The notes below the pieces were generated by a model that did not search any database, was not told where the DNA came from, and saw only the letters and a list, made by a program, of their open reading frames with translations. Shown piece after piece: positions 33,308 to 42,327 of a stretch of 64,000 nucleotides of DNA. Location: NCBI GenBank assembly GCA_045629285.1, contig JAZQQY010000037.1, positions 1 through 64,000 on the forward strand, written 5' to 3'. The stretch is from UBA1723 sp045629285 (GTDB taxonomy: Bacteria; Bacteroidota; Bacteroidia; Bacteroidales; Paludibacteraceae). Each line of letters starts with the position of its first letter. Position 1 is the first letter of the stretch. A program made the translations under genes and the position numbers.

Positions 33308-33336
33308 GCCCTTTGCAATCTTATTTTCAGGACAAC
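33308..33336 (+). repeat. dispersed repeat, 3' half copy
   Basis: GCCCTTTGCAATC, then T-TTTT, then GGACAAC matches the end of the copy at 29475-29574. With the 5' half at 32131-32179 it flanks the Rpn-type gene. Confidence 0.5.
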
Positions 33337-33413
33337 CGCAATTTTTAATTCCCAATTAGAAAAACTCCCATTTTCGTTTTCGTCAAAATCATCGTGGATT
33401 AAAAATTTTTTAT

Positions 33414-33421
33414 TAACTTTG
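33414..33421 (+). promoter_or_regulatory. -7 promoter element of the pyrB operon
   Basis: TAACTTTG matches TAnnTTTG, giving a leader of about 95 bases before the pyrB ATG. A clear -33 box is not seen. No attenuator hairpin with a T-run was recognised in the leader. Confidence 0.4.
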
Positions 33422-33524
33422 CTTAGTTAAACTTAGAATTAAAAACATAACGGGCTAGATTGCTGATTTACAATGGCAATAAATCATTGTGATTTAGCAT
33501 CGTATAATTTCAATAAGTCATACA

Positions 33525-34436
33525 ATGAAAGGTAAAAGTTTGGTTTCTATTACAGACTATAGCAAGGATGATATCTTGAGAGTATTGTCTGCCGCTAAAG
33601 AGTTTGAGAAGAACCCCAATCAACAGATATTGCACGGTAAGGTCGTGGCTACTCTTTTCTTTGAGCCTTCTACTCGTACACGTTTGAGTTTCGAGACTGC
33701 TGCCAACCGTCTTGGTGCAAGAGTGATTGGTTTCAGCGACGCCGCTACTTCCAGCACTTCGAAGGGTGAGACTCTTAAGGATACTATCAAGATGGTGAGC
33801 AACTACGCTGACGTGATTGTGATGCGTCACCATATCGAAGGAGCTGCAAGATATGCTTCTGAGGTCACTGATGTTCCTATTATCAATGCTGGCGACGGTG
33901 CTAATCAGCATCCAACTCAGACTATGCTCGACCTTTTCACTATCCAGCAGACTCAGGGTAGACTTAATGATATCAATATCACTATGGTTGGCGATTTGAA
34001 GTACGGTCGTACAGTTCACTCCCTTTTGATGGCAATGTCGCACTTCTCACCAACTTTCAATTTCGTTGCTCCTAATGAGTTGGCTATGCCAGACAAGTAT
34101 AAATTGTTCTGCCAACAGAATAATATCCCATTCCAGGATTTGAAGGAGTTGTCGCAGGATGTGATCGGCAATACTGATATTTTATATATGACAAGAGTGC
34201 AGAAGGAGCGTTTCTCTGACTTGATGGAATACGAGAGAGTGAAGAATGTTTACACTCTTTGCGCTTCTATGCTTGAGCACACTCGTCCAGACATGAAGGT
34301 GCTTCACCCGCTTCCTCGCGTCGGCGAGATTGCTAATGATGTCGACGATACACCTCAGGCTTACTACTTCCAACAGGCTAAAAACGGCATGTATGCACGT
34401 CAGGCTGTTATTTGTGACGCTCTTGGTTTAATCTAA
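33525..34436 (+). CDS. pyrB: aspartate carbamoyltransferase catalytic subunit
   Basis: This encodes 303 residues. It condenses carbamoyl phosphate with aspartate, the committed step of pyrimidine synthesis. Seen are the carbamoyl-phosphate loop FFEPSTRTRLSFETA, the SSTSKGETLKDT segment, GDGANQHPTQTMLDLF, VGDLKYGRTVHSL and HPLPRVGEI. It is followed 10 bases later by pyrI, so it forms the class B holoenzyme. Confidence 0.97.
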   Translation: MKGKSLVSITDYSKDDILRVLSAAKEFEKNPNQQILHGKVVATLFFEPSTRTRLSFETAANRLGARVIGFSDAATSSTSKGETLKDTIKMVSNYADVIVMRHHIEGAARYASEVTDVPIINAGDGANQHPTQTMLDLFTIQQTQGRLNDINITMVGDLKYGRTVHSLLMAMSHFSPTFNFVAPNELAMPDKYKLFCQQNNIPFQDLKELSQDVIGNTDILYMTRVQKERFSDLMEYERVKNVYTLCASMLEHTRPDMKVLHPLPRVGEIANDVDDTPQAYYFQQAKNGMYARQAVICDALGLI

Positions 34437-34446
34437 TTTTGCTACG

Positions 34447-34908
34447 ATGACTATTGACAATAAAGAACTAAAGGTCGCTGCTCTCAAGGAGGGTACAGTG
34501 ATCGACCATATACCTTCCGACAAACTTTTCAAGGTGATCGCTATTCTTAACCTTAAGAATACTTGTAGTCAGATCACTTTCGGCTACAACCTTGACAGTG
34601 CCAAACTAGGCAAGAAGGCTATCATTAAGATTTCTGAGAAATTCTTGGAGCAGAATGAGGTGAACAAGGTGGCTCTTATCGCTCCTCACGCAAAAATCAA
34701 CATCATCCGCGACTATAAGGTGGTAGAGAAGATGACGCTTAGCTATCCACAGGAGGTTGTCGGCGTTGTGAAGTGCTTGAATCCTAAGTGCATCACTAAC
34801 AACGAACCGATGAAGTCTAAATTCCGTCAGCTTCACCCATCGGCAGAGACTTATGTCTGCCACTATTGCGAGAAAACAGTTGACGTAGAGGATATCGTTG
34901 TATTGTAA
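34447..34908 (+). CDS. pyrI: aspartate carbamoyltransferase regulatory subunit
   Basis: This encodes 153 residues. The N-terminal nucleotide-binding domain (about 1-95, IDHIPSDKLFKVIAIL) precedes the C-terminal zinc domain with four cysteines (CLNPKC and VCHYC). It binds CTP/ATP and zinc to control PyrB allosterically. Its stop codon overlaps the start of the flavin reductase gene by one base. Confidence 0.96.
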   Translation: MTIDNKELKVAALKEGTVIDHIPSDKLFKVIAILNLKNTCSQITFGYNLDSAKLGKKAIIKISEKFLEQNEVNKVALIAPHAKINIIRDYKVVEKMTLSYPQEVVGVVKCLNPKCITNNEPMKSKFRQLHPSAETYVCHYCEKTVDVEDIVVL

Positions 34909-35504
34909 TGAAACTGACATTCAAGCCAGGCAATATGATATATCCAGTGCCAGCCGCACTGATTTCCTGTGGCGACGACGCCGAAAGTTACAACGTCTTC
35001 ACAGCAAGTTGGGTTGGCACAATTTGTACAAATCCTCCAATGTGCTACGTCTCGATTCGTCCGGAGCGACACAGCTACGAGATAATTAAGCGTACAGGTG
35101 AGTTTGTAATCAACCTTACTTCCAGATCCATCGCCAAAGCCACCGACTGGTGCGGCGTAAGATCGGGTAGGGATTATGACAAGTTTAAGGAGGCTCATCT
35201 CACACCGCAAAAGACAGCTGTGATCAATTCTGTCTACGTAGAGGAATCTCCACTTTCAATTGAATGTAAGGTTCGTGAGATAGTGAAACTTGGCAGCCAC
35301 GACATGTTTATCGCCGATGTGGTGAATGTGTTGGCCGACGACAAGTACATCGACAAGACATCGGGAAGATTCGAGCTTGACAAAGCCGACCTTATCGCTT
35401 ACTCACACGGTGAATACTATACGTTGGGTGATATGATAGGCACTTTCGGATGGTCTGTAAGAAAAACAAAGACAAAGACAAAACAAAGAACTAAATCTAA
35501 ATAA
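34908..35504 (+). CDS. flavin reductase family protein (FMN-binding split barrel)
   Basis: This encodes 198 residues. The split-barrel flavin reductase/flavoredoxin pattern is visible: PVPAALISCGDD, FTASWVGTICTNPPMCYVSI, GEFVINLT and SPLSIECKVRE. The C-terminus is lysine-rich. It probably binds FMN and passes electrons from NAD(P)H. The substrate is unknown. It is translationally coupled on both sides (one-base overlaps with pyrI and murA), though no pathway link to them is obvious. Confidence 0.85.
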   Translation: MKLTFKPGNMIYPVPAALISCGDDAESYNVFTASWVGTICTNPPMCYVSIRPERHSYEIIKRTGEFVINLTSRSIAKATDWCGVRSGRDYDKFKEAHLTPQKTAVINSVYVEESPLSIECKVREIVKLGSHDMFIADVVNVLADDKYIDKTSGRFELDKADLIAYSHGEYYTLGDMIGTFGWSVRKTKTKTKQRTKSK

Positions 35505-36814
35505 TGGCAAAATTTGTAATTGAAGGCGGCAACCGTCTATCTGGAGATATAACTCCGGCTGGCGCAAAAAACGAGGCATTACAGGTAATCTGCGCCACAT
35601 TGTTATCTGAAGGAGAAATCGAAATCAGCAATGTGCCTGATATCCTTGATGTCAACAACCTAATTCAGTTGCTAATCAACCTTGGCGTAAGTGTAAGAAA
35701 GATTAGCAAGGACACTTATATTTTCTGTGCCTCAAACGTAAATCTTGACTATATTGAAACTGAGGAGTTTGCCAAGTCGTGTACAATGCTTCGTGGTTCG
35801 GTGATGCTTATCGGTCCACTTCTAGCACGTTTCGGAAAGGCTATCATCCCTCAGCCTGGTGGCGACAAGATCGGCCGACGTCGTTTGGATACCCATTTCC
35901 ACGGTTTGATCGAGCTAGGTGCGGAGTTTAATTACGAAGCAGAAGGTTCCCTTTATCGAGTCGGCACAAAGAATGGCTTGAATGGCAAGTATATGCTTCT
36001 TGAGGAGGCGTCCGTGACAGGTACAGCCAATATCGTAATGGCTGCTGTTCTTGCCAAAGGCACTACGACTCTTTATAATGCTGCATGTGAGCCATACGTC
36101 CAGCAGCTTTGTAAGATGCTTGTGAACATGGGAGCAAAGATCTCAGGAATCGGTTCCAATTTGCTTACTATCGAAGGAGTTGAAAAACTTAACGGATGCA
36201 AGCACCGTCTGCTACCGGATATGATCGAGGTAGGAAGTTTCATCGGCATGGCTGCGATGACAAAGTCGGAAATCAGAATCAAGAATGTCAGTATGCCTGA
36301 TTTGGGAATCATTCCGTCGACATTCAAGAAAGTCGGTATTGATTTGGAGGTTTCGGGTGATGATATCATCGTTCACGGTTCAAAACCGATGGTTATCGAC
36401 AAATTCATAGACGGTGGTATTTTGACTCTTGCCGATGCTCCATGGCCAGGATTGACACCGGATTTGCTATCTGTATTCCTTGTGGTTGCAGTGATGGCAG
36501 AGGGAAGCGTTTTGATTCATCAGAAGATGTTCGAGAGCCGTCTGTTCTTCGTGGATAAGCTAATTGATATGGGAGCCCAGATCATCCTTTGCGACCCACA
36601 TAGAGCGACAGTGATCGGACTTGGCAAGAACGGTAAACTACGTGGAGCCAAGATGTCGTCTCCAGATATCCGTGCCGGAATCGCATTGTTGATTGCAGCA
36701 TTGAGTGCAGAAGGAGAGAGTACGATCTCGAATATCGAGCAGATCGACAGAGGATACGAACAAATTGATGTACGTTTGAAGGCTCTAGGAGCAAAGATTT
36801 CACGTGTAGGATAA
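35504..36814 (+). CDS. murA: UDP-N-acetylglucosamine 1-carboxyvinyltransferase, Cys-to-Asp active site
   Basis: This encodes 436 residues, the full family length. It catalyses the first committed step of peptidoglycan synthesis (enolpyruvyl transfer to UDP-GlcNAc). Seen are GGNRLSGDITPAGAKNEAL at the N-terminus, SCTMLRGSVMLIGPLLARFG, PDMIEVGSFIGMAA and DIRAGIALLIAALSAEG. The active-site loop reads PGGDKIGRRRLDTH, so the catalytic Cys of E. coli MurA (GGCxIG) is Asp here. This replacement is known to confer fosfomycin insensitivity while keeping activity. Last gene of the pyrB-pyrI-flavin reductase-murA run. Confidence 0.95.
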   Translation: MAKFVIEGGNRLSGDITPAGAKNEALQVICATLLSEGEIEISNVPDILDVNNLIQLLINLGVSVRKISKDTYIFCASNVNLDYIETEEFAKSCTMLRGSVMLIGPLLARFGKAIIPQPGGDKIGRRRLDTHFHGLIELGAEFNYEAEGSLYRVGTKNGLNGKYMLLEEASVTGTANIVMAAVLAKGTTTLYNAACEPYVQQLCKMLVNMGAKISGIGSNLLTIEGVEKLNGCKHRLLPDMIEVGSFIGMAAMTKSEIRIKNVSMPDLGIIPSTFKKVGIDLEVSGDDIIVHGSKPMVIDKFIDGGILTLADAPWPGLTPDLLSVFLVVAVMAEGSVLIHQKMFESRLFFVDKLIDMGAQIILCDPHRATVIGLGKNGKLRGAKMSSPDIRAGIALLIAALSAEGESTISNIEQIDRGYEQIDVRLKALGAKISRVG

Positions 36815-36947
36815 CAATTCAATAACAACATTAATTGCCATTAATTATTCATTCATCGATTCACTGAATCTCAAATCTATGGGTAATTAATGGTAATTAA
36901 CGTTAAAATACAAAACATTACGCTTTTAGGCGGTTAATATCGATAAG

Positions 36948-37763
36948 ATGAGAAATTGGACAACAATCAAGGAATATAAGGAAATCCTATTTGATTTCTA
37001 CAAAGGAATCGCCCGTATCACAATCAACAGAGAGCGTTACCGTAATGCATTCACTCCGCTTACTACAGCCGAGATGTCGGACGCTTTGGCAATATGCCGT
37101 GAGCACGCAGATATTAATGTAGTCGTTTTGACAGGTGCTGGCGACGTAGCCTTCTGCGCCGGTGGCGATATGCACTGTAAGGGTAAGGGAGGATATATCG
37201 ACGAAGGTGGAGTGCCACGTTTGTCGGTGCTAGATGTGCAGAAGCAGATCCGCAGTCTACCAAAACCAGTCATTGCCGCAGTCAACGGTTTCGCCATCGG
37301 TGGAGGACATGTATTGCACGTAGTCTGCGACCTTACAATCGCCTCTGAGAATGCTAAATTCGGCCAGACAGGTCCACGCGTCGGCAGTTTCGATGCAGGT
37401 TTCGGTTCATCCTACATGGCATCAGTGATCGGTCAGAAGCGCACACGTGAGATCTGGTTCCTTTGCCAGCAATACACAGCACAGCAAGCTTTGGATTGGG
37501 GATTGGTGAACAGAGTAGTCAAATTGGAAGAGTTGGAAGACGCATACGTAGAGTGGGCAGAAAAGATGATGGAGTTGTCTCCACTTGCATTGCGTATGAT
37601 CAAGCGTGGATTGAATGCCGAGCTAGACGGTCAGGCTGGAATCCAGGAGTTTGCCGGCGACATGACGATGCTGTACTACAACCTTGACGAGGCACACGAA
37701 GGTTCCAAAGCATTTTTGGAAAAGAGAAAACCTGATTTCTCTAAATATCCGAAATTTCCGTGA
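36948..37763 (+). CDS. menB: 1,4-dihydroxy-2-naphthoyl-CoA synthase
   Basis: This encodes 271 residues of the crotonase fold. VVLTGAGDVAFCAGGDM forms part of the oxyanion hole. VNGFAIGGGHVLHVVCDLTI and TGPRVGSFDAGFGSSYMA are the MenB-specific active-site stretches, and the C-terminus FLEKRKPDFSKYPKFP is diagnostic. It closes the naphthoquinone ring of menaquinone from o-succinylbenzoyl-CoA. menC follows about 430 bases later, separated by an IS200 relic. Confidence 0.96.
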   Translation: MRNWTTIKEYKEILFDFYKGIARITINRERYRNAFTPLTTAEMSDALAICREHADINVVVLTGAGDVAFCAGGDMHCKGKGGYIDEGGVPRLSVLDVQKQIRSLPKPVIAAVNGFAIGGGHVLHVVCDLTIASENAKFGQTGPRVGSFDAGFGSSYMASVIGQKRTREIWFLCQQYTAQQALDWGLVNRVVKLEELEDAYVEWAEKMMELSPLALRMIKRGLNAELDGQAGIQEFAGDMTMLYYNLDEAHEGSKAFLEKRKPDFSKYPKFP

Positions 37764-37924
37764 ATTATACATCCAACAACGCATACGGTAGGTTTATAAT
37801 TCCGACGTTGGTGCATTGTCAAAATACTGTGAAACGGTTAAAAATAGCCTATGGTTAAGGACATACTTTGTTTGTCCTACCATAGGGAGAGGGAAAATAA
37901 AATTATTATTAACAATACAAAAAA

Positions 37925-38111
37925 ATGGGTTCATTTACATCGTTATATTACCATATTGTATTCTCTACCAAATATAGAGATTCAATTTTTGTTGATCATC
38001 AGACCAGTTGTATTCAGTTTTTTTAGAAATATAGCTGAGAAATACAATGCGACAATCATCGCAGCCAATGGAGTAGAGGATCATGTCCATATTCTATTAA
38101 AAGATATGTGA
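37925..38111 (+). pseudogene. IS200/IS605-type Y1 transposase relic
   Basis: ATG at 37925 opens MGSFTSLYYHIVFSTKYRDS, the hallmark start of IS200-like transposases. It stops at a TAG after a seven-T run. The next frame continues FFRNIAEKYNATIIAANGVE then DHVHILL, with the HUH-type His-x-His pair, and ends at TGA near 38111. The C-terminal half with the catalytic Tyr is missing. A frameshifted, 3'-truncated insertion between menB and menC. Confidence 0.75.
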
Positions 38112-38191
38112 ATAATCAGCAAGAACATCATAAAAAAAAGATTTTCCGGCTGAGCCGAAAGGTTATTCCATTTTAACGAATGAGCCGTTAG

Positions 38192-39232
38192 ATGACGAAT
38201 TCTATGAATAATAAAATTACAATAACACCCTACAAACTCCTCTTCAACGAGCGAGTCTACACATCACGTGGTTCACTTGACGATCACACTGTATTTTATG
38301 TCACGATTACCGACAACAACGGCAATCGTGGTACAGGAGAGTGTGCACCGTTGTATGGATTGAGTCCGGAATATGGTGATGGATTAGAGAGTATTGTTCG
38401 TAAAAAAGCTGAAGAATATAATCTGCACGGCGATTTAAGCAAGATAGATTTCACCAACCTTTCATCTGTCAGATTTGCATTTGAATGTGCAGAGATGCAG
38501 ATGAAGAATGGAGGTGAGAAAATGTTCGATACTCCGTTCTGCAAAGGCGAAGACGGCATCAGAATCAACGGACTCGTATGGATGGGAGAGATCGATGTTA
38601 TGCTACGTCGCGCTAGAGAAAAATACGATTTGGGATTTCGCTGTTTGAAATTCAAAATAGGCAGCAAGGATTTCAATAGGGAGATGGATCTTCTTAAGGC
38701 GATGCGCGCTGAATTCAAGGATATCACTATCCGTGTCGACGCGAATTGTGCCTACACTCCCGATTTCTACCTGAATGAGGTGGAGCCTGTGCTACATTCA
38801 CTGAATATCCATTCTATCGAGCAGCCGGTCAAAGTGGCTGATGTCGACGGTTTGACTCGTTGCTGTGCCAAGAGTAGGGTGGATATAGCACTTGACGAGT
38901 CGTTGATCGGCACGAAGAGTGAAGATGAAATGGCTAAATTGCTTGACACGATAAAACCTAAATACGTAATTTTGAAACCAACTCTTTGCGGCGGAATCAG
39001 CGGAGCAAATTCATGGATCAAAACTGCGAAGGAGCGTGGAATCGGATATTGGGCGACATCAGCTTTGGAAAGCAACGTAGGATTGTTGTCTATTGCTCAA
39101 TGGTCGTCTACGATCGGTGTCAACATTCCGCAAGGTCTCGGCACCGGTATGATTTACAGTAACAATATAGAGAAAGGTCTATTTATAGAAGGCGAAAAAT
39201 TGTGGTGGAAAGGACCACATTACAATAAATAA
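38192..39232 (+). CDS. menC: o-succinylbenzoate synthase
   Basis: This encodes 346 residues of the enolase superfamily. The catalytic residues are visible in order: LKFKIG (general-base Lys), RVDANCAY (metal Asp), SIEQPV (metal Glu), ALDESL (metal Asp) and ILKPTLCGG (second Lys). It dehydrates SHCHC to o-succinylbenzoate in menaquinone synthesis. An in-frame second ATG four codons in (MNNKITITPYKL) could be the true start. Its TAA overlaps the ATG of the SNF2 gene by one base. Confidence 0.94.
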   Translation: MTNSMNNKITITPYKLLFNERVYTSRGSLDDHTVFYVTITDNNGNRGTGECAPLYGLSPEYGDGLESIVRKKAEEYNLHGDLSKIDFTNLSSVRFAFECAEMQMKNGGEKMFDTPFCKGEDGIRINGLVWMGEIDVMLRRAREKYDLGFRCLKFKIGSKDFNREMDLLKAMRAEFKDITIRVDANCAYTPDFYLNEVEPVLHSLNIHSIEQPVKVADVDGLTRCCAKSRVDIALDESLIGTKSEDEMAKLLDTIKPKYVILKPTLCGGISGANSWIKTAKERGIGYWATSALESNVGLLSIAQWSSTIGVNIPQGLGTGMIYSNNIEKGLFIEGEKLWWKGPHYNK

Positions 39233-42228
39233 TGACATTTGCAGTTCTAGTTTCTTCTGACCAATTCTTCGACGGCATTTTCCAATGTGCATTGCTGAAA
39301 GAGAATGGCGACGGTTCATTCGACATTGTCCGCATCATTAGCGACGGTGACGAAGCACTCGCTATGCTTGGTGATGAAGAGAAACAACTTGTCCACAAAA
39401 CTACTAATTGTCAACCGGAGAATATCTTCAAACTCTTCATCAAAAAATCGGTCTATTCTATTTCTGTCTACAACACAGAGATGACTAAAATGAAAATGAG
39501 CTATGAGGATAAGTCCAATCTACGTCGCAACGAATCAATATTCGCCAAGATAATCAATTATGTGGATGCACAGGCAAAGAGCATCTATTCTATATTGAGC
39601 GACAGGAACGACATTCGTCTTGCCGTGCGTCAACCACATGCCAAGCGTATTCTTCCTTATGATTTCTTCAAAATCACAGATGAGAAATCATTTGTGCATC
39701 CTAAATTCACGTACACTGCCGATAAAGGAATCAGCTACAGTTTAAGTATCTCGCATTCCGGTCAAACGATACCACTGGGAAGCATAGAAAAGAAGGATGT
39801 TAAAGTGGTTTGCACGAATCCATGTATAGCAGTGTTCATGCTTGAGACATACGCCTATACTTACGGTTCACGAATGTTGGTGTTCGAGAATGCCAAATCA
39901 TCTTTGATAAATCCATTCTTTGAAAAAGAACAGATTGAAATCAAGACTGAGAATGTAGAGAGATATTGCCAAAGTTTCATTGCCGACAAATTGGCAAACT
40001 TCGATGTGATTCTTGATGGTATAGACTCAGAAATCATAACTGTTGAGCCAGTATTGAGACTGACACTTAATCGTGCCATTTCAAACACTGCTGTTTTGCA
40101 AACACAGTTTGAATACCGAGACAACGACAATTTATTCTCCTACAGACCTGATAATGCCAAGAGAGGAATTGAGTATTCCAGAATTATCGATAACAAACCC
40201 AAATTCTACATTATAGAGAGAAACTCCAAGATGGAGAGTCAGATTCTCAATAATGTGTTGGAGACAGGTTTAACATTGTCGGAAGATGTGTTGACGTATG
40301 AAGACAGCAACGCAGATTATAATATATATCAGTGGATTACAGACTACGAAGGTCTGATAGACCGCGTAGAAATAGAAGCTCCGAATTTCATACCACTTGA
40401 GCCGAAGTTGGTTTATCGCCACGATGTATTGGGCGACTGGTATGATCTCAAGATGTATGTCGAAGTTGGAGATGAGCGTATCCGATTCAAGGATATCGCG
40501 ATGATGATAAAGAGTGGTGAACATATCTTCTCTTTCGAAGATGGAAGGTATTTCGTCATTCCGGATATATGGTTTACGACCTATGCCGACTTGGCAAATT
40601 TGGCATCAACTTCCACAAGCGATGATTTGAAAATCCATCGTTCAAAGACTGCATTGTTGGAAACTATCATTGAGAAAAGGGAGTTGCCGGAATTGACCAA
40701 TGTCAAAGTCGAGCTGCCGGATTTCCTTAATGCCACATTACGAAGCTATCAGAAAACAGGTTTTGATTTCCTTGTAAATCATTATGTCTCGACTATCGGC
40801 TGCATTTTGCTTGACGACATGGGCCTCGGCAAAACATTGCAGGCGATTGCGATGTTAGCGTATGTGCATCGAGAAAGCGTGGAGAGAAGGAAGAATCAGC
40901 AGGAGATAAAGACACCTTTTGCAGATACGTCTCAGATGGTGCAATTGTCACTTTTTGATGATGTCCCTGCACCAGCGACGACAGAAAATAAACCAGCCAC
41001 TAATGACGAGGATATCAAACGGATCCAGGCATCGTTGGTGGTCGTCCCAGCGTCGCTACTGACAAACTGGAGACGAGAGCTAGACAAATTCTGCCCATCG
41101 CTTACCGTATATACCCATGCAGGAAAAGACAGAAAAAAGGATCTTAAAACAGTCTTCAAATCGTATGATATAGTGTTGGTATCAAGCAATGTGCTTCAGA
41201 AAGATGAAGCCTTATTCAACGGAATGATGCCTGAGACAATGGTGATCGACGAGAGTCACAAACTGAAGAATGCCAACACAAAATTTCATCAGTCAATGCG
41301 AGGCATCAAGCCCCATTTCACCGTCGGATTATCAGGCACACCGATCGAAAACAGCATCGTCGACCTGCATTCACAATTTGCGATAGTCAATCCATATCTT
41401 CTCGGTACGCTTTCCGAATTCAAGAAGATGTATCTGAAGGGCGACGAAATTTCAGCAAAGTCACGCGAAGCCATCGGAAGAATCATCGCGCCGCATACTT
41501 TGCGAAGAACAAGAAATGAGGTTCTTGGAGATCTGCCGCAACTGTCGGAAATCGTCATATCACTTGATATGGATGACGAGCAGTCAAGGCTTTATGAGAT
41601 TGAAAAGAGTGCCGCACGCAATGAAGTGATGAAGATCATCAAATCTGCAGATTCAGGAGTAAAAGCATTGACTGCTTTGATCCGATTGCGTAAACTTGCA
41701 TTGCATCCGAAGATGTATGATGAAGGCTACAATACAGATAATCCTAAGACACGATGGATCATCGACTTCCTTAAAGTATTGCGAGAGGAACATCATAAAG
41801 TGATAATTTTTGCCACTTTTTCCACATATTTTGACTATCTTGCAGAAGAATTGGAGTCGGCAGGCATTTCTGCGCTGACATTCACGGGTGAAACAAGAAA
41901 TCCAGACCAAGTACTAGATAAATTCCAAAACGACGAGAGCGTGACTGCTTTGCTCAGCACTTATCAAAAGGGTGGAACTGGTCTCAACCTTACTGCAGCA
42001 TCATACGTGATTCATGCCGAGCAGTGGTATAATCCACAGCTCACAGATCAAGCTACAGCCAGAGCGCATCGTAGCGGCCAGACAAAACCAGTCACGTCGT
42101 ATCATCTGCTTTTGAAAGACAGTATAGACGAGAAGATTTTCAATCTGGCCAAAAAGAAGAGAGACGTAGCGACCGGCACTCTGGATATGGCGAAAATGTC
42201 GACTGAAATGGCTTTGGATTTAATCTAG
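39232..42228 (+). CDS. SNF2-family DNA helicase/translocase
   Basis: This encodes 998 residues. A poorly conserved N-terminal half (about 1-500) is followed by a SNF2 motor: motif I LLDDMGLGKTLQAIAML (about residue 525), VVPASLLTNWRRE (Ia), VIDESHKLKN (motif II as DESH), GLSGTPIENS (III), and in the second lobe GGTGLNLTAASYVIHAEQWY and ARAHRSGQT (V/VI). It moves on double-stranded DNA; the cellular role is unknown. The start shares one base with the menC stop, so it is translationally coupled to menC, an unusual pairing. A frame-preserving low-complexity insert (PAPATTENKPATNDEDIK) lies between motifs I and Ia. Confidence 0.93.
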   Translation: MTFAVLVSSDQFFDGIFQCALLKENGDGSFDIVRIISDGDEALAMLGDEEKQLVHKTTNCQPENIFKLFIKKSVYSISVYNTEMTKMKMSYEDKSNLRRNESIFAKIINYVDAQAKSIYSILSDRNDIRLAVRQPHAKRILPYDFFKITDEKSFVHPKFTYTADKGISYSLSISHSGQTIPLGSIEKKDVKVVCTNPCIAVFMLETYAYTYGSRMLVFENAKSSLINPFFEKEQIEIKTENVERYCQSFIADKLANFDVILDGIDSEIITVEPVLRLTLNRAISNTAVLQTQFEYRDNDNLFSYRPDNAKRGIEYSRIIDNKPKFYIIERNSKMESQILNNVLETGLTLSEDVLTYEDSNADYNIYQWITDYEGLIDRVEIEAPNFIPLEPKLVYRHDVLGDWYDLKMYVEVGDERIRFKDIAMMIKSGEHIFSFEDGRYFVIPDIWFTTYADLANLASTSTSDDLKIHRSKTALLETIIEKRELPELTNVKVELPDFLNATLRSYQKTGFDFLVNHYVSTIGCILLDDMGLGKTLQAIAMLAYVHRESVERRKNQQEIKTPFADTSQMVQLSLFDDVPAPATTENKPATNDEDIKRIQASLVVVPASLLTNWRRELDKFCPSLTVYTHAGKDRKKDLKTVFKSYDIVLVSSNVLQKDEALFNGMMPETMVIDESHKLKNANTKFHQSMRGIKPHFTVGLSGTPIENSIVDLHSQFAIVNPYLLGTLSEFKKMYLKGDEISAKSREAIGRIIAPHTLRRTRNEVLGDLPQLSEIVISLDMDDEQSRLYEIEKSAARNEVMKIIKSADSGVKALTALIRLRKLALHPKMYDEGYNTDNPKTRWIIDFLKVLREEHHKVIIFATFSTYFDYLAEELESAGISALTFTGETRNPDQVLDKFQNDESVTALLSTYQKGGTGLNLTAASYVIHAEQWYNPQLTDQATARAHRSGQTKPVTSYHLLLKDSIDEKIFNLAKKKRDVATGTLDMAKMSTEMALDLI

Positions 42229-42327
42229 TCCCCTCCGCCACTATAGGGGAAACTGATGTGGTAGGTTGGAACTGTGCTGGAGTACGGCTCTAATTATTAA
42301 CTATTAATCATTAACTATTAATCTCTA

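Noticed and set aside
37851..38111. An intact 86-residue hypothetical protein
   Set aside because: The recognisable IS200 start is in another frame, and this frame only captures the transposase tail, so it is a frameshifted relic.
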